Shown: one piece after another, positions 1 through 8,306 of the stretch
Layout: each line of letters starts with the position of its first letter
How positions within the stretch are numbered: position 1 is the stretch's first letter
Assembly (NCBI RefSeq): GCF_030733425.1
Contig: NZ_JASHIZ010000020.1
Location: 24,459-88,458, forward strand
Direction: 5' to 3'
DNA from: Roseovarius sp. MMSF_3350
Lineage (GTDB): Bacteria > Pseudomonadota > Alphaproteobacteria > Rhodobacterales > Rhodobacteraceae
Length of the DNA: 64,000 nucleotides
Position numbers and translations under genes: made by a program
Notes under the pieces: model-generated
What the model saw: only the letters and a program-made list of their open reading frames with translations
Database searches by the model: none
Told to the model about the DNA's origin: nothing

Positions 1-1833
1 CACGTGCCCCTTGAACGAGCGCCAGTCGGTGCCGGTGAAGGAATAAGTCTCGACGCAGGTCGCACCGCGGGTCAGGTCGTTGTCCTTGATGCGCACGCGC
101 CCGTCCGAGTCGACGATCCGCACCTCCGTCTCGCCGGTGCCCAGGTCCTCGCGCACGATCCATTCGGCGTGCTCCGGCTCCAGCACCTCCTTCTCCATCG
201 GCGACGCGCCCTTGGGCGTGCCCAGATCGCGCGGCTGGGTCACCGCATCCCCGTCGCGCACCGGCAGCACCAGACGGCTGGCGCCGGTATCGAGATGCAG
301 CGTCACCGGCTCCGGCGCGGGCCAGGCCACCGGGAAATAGCTGGTTGAAACCGACAGCCGCAGCCGGTGCCCGGCGCGGAACGTCTGCGCCACGTGCTTG
401 AACGGCACCGTGGCGGTGTAGGTCTCAGCCGGCACCAACGCCTCCGGCGTCTCGTGGCTGTCGCGATGGGTCAGGTTCAGCAACCCGTAACTGACGCGCG
501 TCGCCGCACCATCGGGGGCCACGTCCACGAGGCGGGCCGCCACCTGCGCCACCGGCTGATCGACCGAGAAGCTGATCTCAAGCTGCGCGTCGCCGGCAAT
601 CTCCAGCGGCGTCTCCAAAGGCTCAGTCTCGAACACCAGGCTCCCGGCGTCGTCCCGGCGCTGGTCCACCGGCTGGTCACCGGGATTGGCATAGGAACAC
701 CATTTGCCCCCCGCGATCCCGGTTCCAAGCGGCGAGCGGATCTTCAGCGCCCCCTTGGGCGCATCGTCCTGCCCCAGCGTCCCGTCGCGGCCCAGCGCGA
801 ACGGCGTCCGCGTCACGTTGGGCGACGGCCAGGACGGCTCTTCCACCCAGCGGCCCTCGCGCTCCGCGTAATAGCTGGCAGGCTCGGCGTGGTCCTGCAT
901 GAAAAGCCGCAACTGCGGCTCGTCCATGATGCCGGTCTCGACCCCCTTCAGCCACTGGTCCCACCAGCGCAACTCCTCGCCCAGCCAGTCGATCGCAGGC
1001 CCCGGAACGCCGATATGCGGATATTTGTGCGACCAGGGACCGACCAGGCCCTTCTTCGGGCATTGCAGGTTTTCCATCAGCCGGAACACCGTCCGGCAAT
1101 ACCCGTCGGCCCAGCCCGACACCGCATAGACCGGCACCTGGATCCGGCCGATATCCTCGCAGACCGACCCGTGTTTCCAGAAATCGTCGCGGCGCTGGTG
1201 CTCGGCCCAGTTCTTCAGCCACAGGCCAGAGCCGGTCAGCCGCTGCATCCACATCTCGCGCCACTTGTCGCCCACCAGGTCGGGGTCGGGCGGCAGCGTG
1301 TTGATGGCGAACATGTGCGACGCCCACGAGATCTGGTCGACCACCATCGTGCCGCCCATGTAATGCACGTCATCCGCATAGCGGTCGTCGGTCGAGGCGA
1401 CGGAGACCACCGCCTTCAGCGCGGGCGGCTGCAACGCCGCCACCTGCAGGCCGTTGAACCCGCCCCAGGAAATGCCCACCATGCCTACGGCACCGTCGCA
1501 CCAGTCCTGGGCCGCGATCCATGCGATCACGTCGCAGCCGTCCTGCAACTCCTGCGCGGTATACTCGTCCTCCATCACCCCTTCGGATTCGCCCGTGCCC
1601 CGCAGGTCGGCGCGCACATAGGCATAGCCGCGCGCCGCGATGTAAGGCGCGCGCACCGCATCCCGCGGCAGCGTCACGTCGCCCTTGCGATAGGGCAGAA
1701 ATTCGAAAATAGCGGGAACCGCGGTGCCATCGGCCGGGCGCCAGATACGCGCCGCCAAGATGCAGCCATCGGACAGCGGGATCTCGACGTGGCGTTCCTC
1801 GATGACCCCGGGCGTCGGGCCAGATTGATTCAT
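1..1833 (-). CDS. CocE/NonD-family serine hydrolase (partial, C-terminus beyond left edge)
   Basis: Alpha/beta-hydrolase of the CocE/NonD (X-Pro dipeptidyl-peptidase-like, S15) family, which cleaves acyl, ester or amide bonds. The frame is open from the ATG at 1833 to base 1, giving 611 codons without a stop, so the end is missing. The nucleophile elbow GISWGG places Ser122; GWAD (Asp243) and WSHKYPH (His269) are the likely acid and base of the triad. Residues from about 330 on are beta-rich, as expected for the C-terminal jelly-roll of this family. No signal peptide is seen, so the enzyme is probably cytoplasmic. It is divergent from the HTH gene at 1946, which may once have regulated it. 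The substrate cannot be read from sequence. Family call firm; activity unknown. Confidence 0.9.
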   Translation of the reverse strand, partial: MNQSGPTPGVIEERHVEIPLSDGCILAARIWRPADGTAVPAIFEFLPYRKGDVTLPRDAVRAPYIAARGYAYVRADLRGTGESEGVMEDEYTAQELQDGCDVIAWIAAQDWCDGAVGMVGISWGGFNGLQVAALQPPALKAVVSVASTDDRYADDVHYMGGTMVVDQISWASHMFAINTLPPDPDLVGDKWREMWMQRLTGSGLWLKNWAEHQRRDDFWKHGSVCEDIGRIQVPVYAVSGWADGYCRTVFRLMENLQCPKKGLVGPWSHKYPHIGVPGPAIDWLGEELRWWDQWLKGVETGIMDEPQLRLFMQDHAEPASYYAEREGRWVEEPSWPSPNVTRTPFALGRDGTLGQDDAPKGALKIRSPLGTGIAGGKWCSYANPGDQPVDQRRDDAGSLVFETEPLETPLEIAGDAQLEISFSVDQPVAQVAARLVDVAPDGAATRVSYGLLNLTHRDSHETPEALVPAETYTATVPFKHVAQTFRAGHRLRLSVSTSYFPVAWPAPEPVTLHLDTGASRLVLPVRDGDAVTQPRDLGTPKGASPMEKEVLEPEHAEWIVREDLGTGETEVRIVDSDGRVRIKDNDLTRGATCVETYSFTGTDWRSFKGHV

Positions 1834-1911
1834 GCAGCGCATCCTTACATGGTTCCGGCGCATATCGTGCCATGCGCGTTGCCTCCTCACAATTTCGCTG
1901 CATGACGCATG

Positions 1912-1939
1912 TTGACATGGAAAGTGCGTCAGGTAGCGT
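1912..1939 (+). promoter_or_regulatory. Possible sigma70-type promoter for the HTH gene
   Basis: TTGACA at 1912-1917 is followed after 16 bases by TAGCGT at 1934-1939. A start point about 7 bases further would fall at or next to the ATG at 1946, implying a leaderless message. An 8-base direct repeat GCATGACG (1900-1907 and 1944-1951) flanks the -35 box and could be an operator half-site pair. The -10 is poor, so this is a weak call. Confidence 0.25.
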
Positions 1940-1945
1940 CAGCGC

Positions 1946-2751
1946 ATGACGTCCGACCCTCTTTCCACAAATCTCACCTTCGCCTGCACGTTCCTGCCCT
2001 CCATCGCGCATGTCTGCCGCCGGATCGGCATCAACCGGCAGCAGTTCAACAAGTACCTTTCGGGCCGCGTACGCCCCTCGCGGTACAACATGCGCAAGAT
2101 CTGCGAGTTCTTCGGCATCACCGAGGGCGAATTGCTGATGGAACCTGCACGCTTTGCCGATCTGATCGCGCTGCGCCGCCTTCCGGGCGGCGAGGTCGAG
2201 ACCACGCCCGTCGGTCCGACCCTGCGGCGGCTCAACCAGTTCTCGGAACCGCTGGAACGTTATTGTGGAAGCTATTTCAGGTACTTCCACTCGTACAGCA
2301 ACCCCGGCCGCATCATACGCTCCTACGCCAAGATCACTCGCAGGGACGGCTATTACCTCTGGAAGAACATCGAACGCGACGCGGTTCCGCACGGCGGCGC
2401 GCACGAAGTATACAAGTACGAAGGGCTGGCGTTCTTCCTCGGGGATCGCATTAACGTCGTCGAAAACGAGGCGACGCTGTCCTCCTCGATCACCCAGATG
2501 ATCCTCTACCCGTCCTACAGTCAGGCATCGACTATCTTCTCGGAATCCAGACCGGCGGACCGCTGCGATTGGGGCGCAAGCCCGCCGCGTCACGGGTGGT
2601 GCTTGACTACGTCGGCCAGAATGTCGATGCGCGCCGCGCTATGGCGCAATGCGGCCTTATGGAGCCCGATCAGATCGACCCGCGCATCGTGCAGCTCGTG
2701 CGAAACGAAATGGCTCCCGGAGCTTGGACATTTGAGGTCGAACAGCTCTGA
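1946..2751 (+). pseudogene. Cro/C1-type HTH transcriptional regulator, frameshifted
   Basis: The N-terminal part (about residues 18-65) is an xre/Cro-C1 helix-turn-helix, with GINRQQFNKYLSG as the recognition region. It is followed by an effector-like domain. The frame that starts at ATG 1946 loses sense after YPSY near 2518. The expected continuation (SGIDYLLGIQTGG..., then GRKPAASRVVLDYVGQ, ending EVEQL) is found in the +1-numbered frame and stops at 2751. Read through in the first frame, the protein would end in an arginine- and serine-rich tail at 2782, typical of an out-of-frame shadow. A single missing base near 2518-2527 explains it. The gene is divergent from the hydrolase at 1833. 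Either the gene is dead or the assembly has an error. Confidence 0.75.
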
Positions 2752-3322
2752 TCAGGCTAGGTGCAGTTCCGCTTCGGTCTGACTGGCAAGAGCTTTTAAA
2801 CCCATCTTTTGGGAATATTCTCCGCAAAAGTCGACCAGATTACTCGATGTTAGGCTCTGCGGTGCTGTCCGGAGCTATCGTCACGGGTTGTTCGGCCTGA
2901 TTGTTCTCGTGCCGGAAAGCGCCTTCGGCACCACGCTAATTTTACTGGGCCTGGCCGGTGGGTGGTGGCGCTGCCCCACGGTCTCGCAAAGTGCGCGCTG
3001 TTCCTGTTCGTGGCATGCCTTTGACAAACAGAGGGCCATGACAAACCGGGGCCATAGAACTCGGGAGGCTTACTATCCGATGGCGGCTAGCTGCCTTTAC
3101 TATGCCGCTCATCGCGTTTCTGTTTTTCATACTGGTTCTCTGAAACGCCGCTCGTGTCTGTGAGCCGACAACAGCCCGCCAATCGAACGTATTTCTGCGT
3201 AATGCCAAGTCTTTGGACAACTAGCGCCATGTTTTCATCACAATGACCGCTCAACGTGAGCGCGTCTGTCCGAATGTTTTGAATTTCTTCGACGTCTTCG
3301 AGAGCCCCGGGAAAGTCCTTAC
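2752..3322. other. Gene-poor intergenic stretch left of the kinase/GTPase block
   Basis: About 570 bases without a convincing gene. Short frames exist (for example 2888-3163 on +, with a hydrophobic start) but have no ribosome site or recognisable motif. It separates the broken HTH gene from the kinase operon and must hold the promoter for the latter, although no clear -35/-10 pair was identified. It could be the scar of an insertion event. Confidence 0.6.
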
Positions 3323-4699
3323 GTGCAAAACAACGCGACCAATTTGAGTCACTGCGAATCCGACGATCTTTCGCCGGGTCAGACCCTGCTTCTCGGCCAG
3401 TACAAGATAGAGCGGCACCTTATCGGCGGCGGCTTCGGAATGACTTATCTTGCGCGCGATAGCCTGGATCGGGTTGTGGTGATCAAGGAGTGTTTTCCCA
3501 GCATCATATGTCGCCGAGTGAATGGTGAGGTGCGACCTCACAAGCCCGAGTTTCAGCAACAGTTCCAGAAAGTCATTCGCAGCTTCCTGCGTGAGGCGCT
3601 ACGAATGGCCAAGTTCGACCATACTAACATCGTTAAGATCCATCAGGTGTTTCAGGAGAACAACACCGCCTACATCGCGATGGATTACGTGGACGGTATG
3701 GACCTTCTCACGTTGCTCGAGATTGAACCCGAACGGATGACCGACGCGCTGGTCGAAAGCCTTATCCGCGAAACACTGAGTGCCTTGGACTACTTGCACG
3801 GCATGGGCATGCTGCATCGCGATATATCTCCCGACAATCTGCTGGTCGATGCAGACAACAAGCTGACCATGATCGATTTCGGGGCCGCGCGCGAAGAAAA
3901 GATCCGACAGACCCGGGCCCTGTCACACATGATGGCCGTGAAGGATGGCTATTCGCCGCATGAGTTCTACTACACGGACGGTGATCAGAAACCGTCAAGC
4001 GACATATACTCCGTCGGAGCCACGTTCTATCACCTGATCACCGGCAGCGCGCCGCCCGATTGTCAGAAGCGGGTCGCAGCGCTGACATCGGACATGCCGG
4101 ATCCCTACACGCCCCTCGCGGCAGGAAACTGGGCGTTTGACACGGTCTTTCTGTCGGCCATCGATAAGGCCCTTTCCGTAGCGCAGAAAGATCGCTTCCA
4201 ATCTGCGAAGGAATGGCTGGACAGGTTGGAACGAGGCCCGGTAAACGAGCCTGAGCCGGACTTCTCCACCGATCGAGATGCCGGTTTGCAGACAATTGCG
4301 GCGCCTGCTCGGCCTGTGACGATGGCCGCCCCACCCTGTCAAAATGCGATTGTAGATGACCGTGAACTGGCTTCGACGATCTCGTGGCTGGTTCAGGACA
4401 CCAATACCAAGGTCAAACCGAAAACCTCGAAGCAGGACGTGGAACCAGTGGCCGAGGTCCCTGAGGAACCCTCGCCGCTGGTCGATATCTTCGGGCAACC
4501 GATCGAGGATCTGCAGGTTTGGCTCGAAGAAAACGACGGTCGAAACATACGCAACCAGGCTCGAGCCGCATCAGGCGATGCTTCGGCGCCCCCTCAGTCG
4601 GCCCCAGTCGAGGATACGAACGCGCGTCGGAAAACAGGCAGTGGGCTACTGCGCGCATTGAGACGACTCGCGAAGAGACGCAACAGCAGGTTGGCTTGA
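3323..4699 (+). CDS. Hanks-type serine/threonine protein kinase
   Basis: Protein kinase of 458 residues. The kinase domain spans about 27-305: glycine loop GGGFGMTY (35-42), catalytic Lys55 in VVVIKE, alphaC Glu91, HRD with Asp167 and Asn172, DFG at 185-187, and SPHE (211-214) in place of the usual APE. After 305 comes an acidic, proline-rich, probably disordered tail that ends in a strongly basic stretch (RALRRLAKRRNSR), a possible membrane or partner-binding tail. There is no transmembrane segment, so unlike PASTA kinases it is likely cytosolic. The GTG at 3323 is the first start of the frame, with a modest GGGAAAG site upstream; a TTG at 3344 is an alternative. It is the first gene of a block with an FHA protein and a PP2C phosphatase, its likely substrate/reader and antagonist. 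Confidence 0.92.
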   Translation: MQNNATNLSHCESDDLSPGQTLLLGQYKIERHLIGGGFGMTYLARDSLDRVVVIKECFPSIICRRVNGEVRPHKPEFQQQFQKVIRSFLREALRMAKFDHTNIVKIHQVFQENNTAYIAMDYVDGMDLLTLLEIEPERMTDALVESLIRETLSALDYLHGMGMLHRDISPDNLLVDADNKLTMIDFGAAREEKIRQTRALSHMMAVKDGYSPHEFYYTDGDQKPSSDIYSVGATFYHLITGSAPPDCQKRVAALTSDMPDPYTPLAAGNWAFDTVFLSAIDKALSVAQKDRFQSAKEWLDRLERGPVNEPEPDFSTDRDAGLQTIAAPARPVTMAAPPCQNAIVDDRELASTISWLVQDTNTKVKPKTSKQDVEPVAEVPEEPSPLVDIFGQPIEDLQVWLEENDGRNIRNQARAASGDASAPPQSAPVEDTNARRKTGSGLLRALRRLAKRRNSRLA

Positions 4700-4724
4700 G
4701 AAGATAAAAGAAAGGAAAAAAAAC

Positions 4725-5993
4725 ATGAAATTCATTCGCGATATCATCGGCGAGAAACGGCAGGCGGACGGCTCGTTTTCCGGGATGCCCCAGGCGACCG
4801 CCACCGCAACCGAGGCGCAGGTGCCAGACGTATCTTCCGACGCCTCCGCCGCTGTTTCGAGGCCCCGCATTGATACCGAATACGACGCGTCCGGGTCCGG
4901 CACGGAGGTTGAGCCTCCGGCACTGCCGCAGGACGCGACCGATCCGGATCTCGGCATGAGCGAAGAGGTCGCAAAGTTCTTTGCCACCACCGATGAATCG
5001 AACCTCTTTCTCGACGAATACGACGACTCCTTCGGTGAATATGAGGACGCCGAGGAGGACGTCTTCGGTCCCGAGGTCAGCACAACTGCCGCAGACGTGC
5101 ATTCCGGCCAAACGGCAACACCGGACCATATTGCAGACGCGGATCCGACGCCGTCCATTCAGGACGACAAGGCAGCGGACGCGTCCTCCACGCAGGTCAC
5201 TTCGGGTCAGATCGACAAACTCATGAGGGACCTGGACCAGTCGGGTCTCACCGGCGCGAATGACGTCACGCAAACCGAAACGCCATCTCTTGCCGAACCC
5301 ATTGCCAGCGCAGGGCAATTCGATGAAGACCCCGTCCCCATGGGGGCCAGTGATGCGGCGCCGCGCCCGAGTGCGCAAATGCCCGGACATCCCACGCCTC
5401 CTGCCGTTCCGTCCGAGCCGACGATGCAGGACGTTCGCAACCCACAACCCGCCGCCGAACCGCGCGCGGCTGTCGAGGTTCCGCAACCGGCCGTCGGCCG
5501 CGGCGCCAGCCGTCATGGACGCGTCAAGACAAGACTGCTCGGTTTCAACACAGGCATGGATACAGAAGCGGATCCGATGTCGGATAACGACAAGGCGGGT
5601 GTGGCGCCCTTTACGTCATTCCCGGTTGGCTGGCTGATTGTCGTCGACGGGCCCGGGCGCGGATCTGCGTTCACCTTGTTTCAAGGTGTCAGCACGATCG
5701 GCCGGGGCGAAGATCAGACCGTGCGTCTCGACTTTGGCGACAACAGCATTTCGCGCGCCGGCCACGCCTCGATTGCGTACGATGCCCGTCAGAAAGGCTT
5801 CTTCATCGGACACGGCGGCAAGGCGAACATCGTTCGCCGAAACGACAGACCTGTCTTGAGCACCGAGGAACTGGCCGCGGGCGACACGATCACGATCGGT
5901 GAAACGTCGCTGCGGTTTGTTCCTCTCTGCTGCCAGGAATTTTCCTGGGATCAGGAAACAGGTGCGGGCCGGGCCTATGCCAACCAGGGCTGA
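4725..5993 (+). CDS. FHA-domain protein with long acidic linker
   Basis: Phosphothreonine-binding adaptor of 422 residues. About residues 1-290 are acidic, Ala/Pro/Thr-rich and low in hydrophobics, most likely disordered and rich in possible phospho-acceptor threonines. The FHA domain is C-terminal (about 300-405): GRG with Arg327, Ser343-Arg344 and His347, then GHGGKAN and a closing IGETSLRF strand. The spacing SRAGH has one residue more than the classical SRxH, which may be normal in this subfamily. ATG 4725 has AAAGGA upstream and lies 25 bases after the kinase stop. The gene overlaps the phosphatase by 17 bases, so expression is probably coupled. Role inferred: substrate and phospho-dependent hub of the adjacent kinase. 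Confidence 0.88.
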   Translation: MKFIRDIIGEKRQADGSFSGMPQATATATEAQVPDVSSDASAAVSRPRIDTEYDASGSGTEVEPPALPQDATDPDLGMSEEVAKFFATTDESNLFLDEYDDSFGEYEDAEEDVFGPEVSTTAADVHSGQTATPDHIADADPTPSIQDDKAADASSTQVTSGQIDKLMRDLDQSGLTGANDVTQTETPSLAEPIASAGQFDEDPVPMGASDAAPRPSAQMPGHPTPPAVPSEPTMQDVRNPQPAAEPRAAVEVPQPAVGRGASRHGRVKTRLLGFNTGMDTEADPMSDNDKAGVAPFTSFPVGWLIVVDGPGRGSAFTLFQGVSTIGRGEDQTVRLDFGDNSISRAGHASIAYDARQKGFFIGHGGKANIVRRNDRPVLSTEELAAGDTITIGETSLRFVPLCCQEFSWDQETGAGRAYANQG

Positions 5994-6882
5994 TTTCACC
6001 TACGACTCCGCGATGGTCATCGAGCTCGGCCGCCGCGAGCGTCAAGAGGATGCGCTCGCCTCGGATTTCCCATCGGGCCAACCATTCGGCTTTGTCGTGC
6101 TGGCGGATGGCATGGGCGGACACGAGGCTGGGGACATTGCCAGCAAGATCGTCGTAACCGAGGTTTTCAGTGGCCTGAAATTGCAGTCCGGCGACCCGGA
6201 GCTTCTCGAGGCCCGAGTATGCGACGCGCTCAAGGGGGCGGCATCGAACGCCAATGAATGCGTGGGCCTCTACGCGCGTTCCCATCCCGAAACGTCCGGC
6301 ATGGGGGCAACGCTGCTCGCGACGATCTTCATAGAGGATCGCTTGTACTGGGTGTCCGTCGGAGACTCACCTTTGTACCTTTTCCGCAACGGAACTCTGA
6401 CACGCCTCAATGATAACCACGCGCTGTCGTCGCAGGTCGAATTTCTTGTCAAGTCCGGGCTCATGAGCCGCAAGGACGCGATGCAGCACCCTGACCAAAA
6501 CTGTCTGACCTCGGTTCTCATCGGCAGGGAAATCAATCAGATAGATTGCCCCGAGGTACCTTTCACGCTCTTCGAGGATGATATCCTGATCTCGGCGAGT
6601 GACGGGCTTCAGTTCATCTCGGAAGAACAGATCGAGAGCTTGCTGAGGTTCCAGCACAAGAACTCTGCCCAAAGGATCAGCGCCATACTGGCCGAAGAGA
6701 TCAAGAACCTGGATGATCCCGCTCAGGACAATCTGGCGATCTGCGTCGTGAAAGTGCTGAAGAAAGGTGCATTTTCAGATCCTGCTGACGTGCAGGAAAC
6801 CGTCGAACGCCTCGATAACGGCAAAACGGAAACACTTACGATCCTGGCTCGCGTAAGGCGATCCAAGACCGCGGCCGGGTAA
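5977..6882 (+). CDS. PP2C-family serine/threonine protein phosphatase
   Basis: PPM/PP2C phosphatase of 301 residues that should reverse phosphorylation by the kinase at 3323. Metal-binding motifs are present in order: RRERQEDA (Glu24, Asp25), VLADGMGGHEAG (Asp44, Gly45), GMGATLLAT, a VGDSPLYLFR strand, SASDGLQF near 207 and DNLAI with Asp near 251. No membrane segment or extra domain is seen, so it is a soluble cytosolic enzyme. The start at ATG 5977 lies inside the end of the FHA gene (17-base overlap); the longer frame back to 5899 would read through the FHA domain and is less likely. It is followed after 17 bases by a GTPase gene. Call firm. Confidence 0.93.
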   Translation: MPTRADFTYDSAMVIELGRRERQEDALASDFPSGQPFGFVVLADGMGGHEAGDIASKIVVTEVFSGLKLQSGDPELLEARVCDALKGAASNANECVGLYARSHPETSGMGATLLATIFIEDRLYWVSVGDSPLYLFRNGTLTRLNDNHALSSQVEFLVKSGLMSRKDAMQHPDQNCLTSVLIGREINQIDCPEVPFTLFEDDILISASDGLQFISEEQIESLLRFQHKNSAQRISAILAEEIKNLDDPAQDNLAICVVKVLKKGAFSDPADVQETVERLDNGKTETLTILARVRRSKTAAG

Positions 6883-6899
6883 GGCAGATCGGAGAGAAA

Positions 6900-8174
6900 A
6901 TGAACACCGCCGAGCAGTTGGACCCCGTCATTGATCGTCTTGGACGCGTGCTTGACCGTGGCAATCTGCCACCTCCCTACGCGCGCTGCGGTGCGCGGCT
7001 TTTGTCGCTCCTGACCAGGCCGGTGCAGGTTGTCGTAACCGGTTTCGCGGGAAGCGGAAAAACCAAGCTGCTTGAAATGATGTCGGCACATCCCGATGTC
7101 GCACATGCTCAAACGGTCCCAATCTTCGAACTTTCGTATGGCGACACCGAACAGGCCCTGATCGAACGCGCGGACGGCTCCGTGTCGATGGTGCGGGGGT
7201 TTCTGAAGCACTGCGAGATACCCAAAGACGCCGTGCGCGTTCGCCAGGAGCTGCCCGATCCGAACCTCATTCAGCAGGATTATATTGAAATCGGTCTGGG
7301 CAGCACGGAGCCGGAACGCCTAAGCGCGCTTGAAGCCGTGATTGCGCGTGCTGACCTCGTGATCTGGTGTAGCCAGGATTTCACCGAGGAAGAGCAAAGG
7401 CTTTGGTCCACGGTGCCGGATCATATCAAGGATCACAGTGTTCTTGCTTTAACAAAGGCGGATCAGCTGTTGATGCGTGATATGTTGAACGACAACATCG
7501 CGCGACTGGAACCCATCGTCAGCGACGAGTTCCTTGGGCTGTTCCCCGTTGCGACCATTCAGGGTGTCACCGCACAAACCGGCGCAGAGCATGTCAATGA
7601 CCCTTTGTGGGCGGCCAGCGGGGGCAAGAGCCTGATGCAATTGGTGTCGCGGCACATCCGGCAGGGCAGAACCGCTGACATCGACCAGGCGCGAGTCTTC
7701 CTCGATCGCCTCGCGCTGAAGATGCCACAAGACGCAGAGCAGCCTTCGGAGATCCCGAATGCGCCGCCCAAGCCTGTGGGCGCGCCCGAAACACACACGG
7801 CCAGGGCACCCCAGAATGAAACACCCCCTGATGGAGGGGCGCGTGACGAAGCGACGATCGGTCTTCTGTCCGAGGCCGTCGATGTGCTGCAACGCCACGC
7901 GGACCAGATGTTCGATGCGCTCAATGAAAGCGAAGATGTTGACAGCAAGAAAATAATTGATTGCTGCAGCGACGCCATCCGTTCCGTAGGCAATCTTTTG
8001 GGATCGGGTACAGGGAATGCCGCAACGGACGCGTTGCAGGGCGACCTGCAGGACGGCGAGGAAATGCTCATGCTCTTTCAACTTGAACGGGGAGAAGAAG
8101 CAGCCGTCGACGCCGTCGCGCTGGTGCTTCAACTGCGTAAGGAACTGACAGGCAAAATGGCTGGCCGGGGTTAG
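6900..8174 (+). CDS. P-loop GTPase-like protein with degenerate G3 motif
   Basis: 424 residues. The G domain covers about 40-240: P-loop GFAGSGKT (48-55) and TKAD (185-188) as G4. Between them the expected DxxG (G3) reads IEIGLGS, without the aspartate, so hydrolysis may be impaired. After about 260 there is a proline-rich linker, then a helical segment (about 315-420) with heptad-like spacing that could pair with a partner. No membrane segment. ATG 6900 is preceded by GGAGAGAAA, 17 bases after the phosphatase stop. Its place between PP2C and a dynamin-like gene suggests it is a regulatory or scaffold GTPase of the same machine. I do not recognise a named family. Confidence 0.8.
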   Translation: MNTAEQLDPVIDRLGRVLDRGNLPPPYARCGARLLSLLTRPVQVVVTGFAGSGKTKLLEMMSAHPDVAHAQTVPIFELSYGDTEQALIERADGSVSMVRGFLKHCEIPKDAVRVRQELPDPNLIQQDYIEIGLGSTEPERLSALEAVIARADLVIWCSQDFTEEEQRLWSTVPDHIKDHSVLALTKADQLLMRDMLNDNIARLEPIVSDEFLGLFPVATIQGVTAQTGAEHVNDPLWAASGGKSLMQLVSRHIRQGRTADIDQARVFLDRLALKMPQDAEQPSEIPNAPPKPVGAPETHTARAPQNETPPDGGARDEATIGLLSEAVDVLQRHADQMFDALNESEDVDSKKIIDCCSDAIRSVGNLLGSGTGNAATDALQGDLQDGEEMLMLFQLERGEEAAVDAVALVLQLRKELTGKMAGRG

Positions 8175-8306
8175 CGAGAACCGATGTTTTCTCGCACCCG
8201 CGTCCAACTAAGACCACAATTATTGGTCAATTTCTATCCGAGCACAATCACCGAGCGAGATGACACAAAAGACAACGCCGTGAAGACGCGAACAACAGGT
8301 GCCTAG

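Noticed and set aside
367..1905. Long open frame (512 codons) on the + strand opposite the CocE-like hydrolase
   Set aside because: The opposite strand carries clear hydrolase motifs across the same span. This frame is arginine- and histidine-rich, with no motif or ribosome site, typical of an antisense shadow in GC-rich DNA.
2888..3163. Small + strand frame with a hydrophobic N-terminus
   Set aside because: No ribosome site, no homologous motif, and a basic, cysteine- and histidine-rich continuation that looks random.
3323..6882. Kinase, FHA and PP2C genes as part of a type VI secretion system
   Set aside because: No sheath, baseplate, ATPase or membrane-complex gene is present within 60 kb; the neighbours are GTPases.
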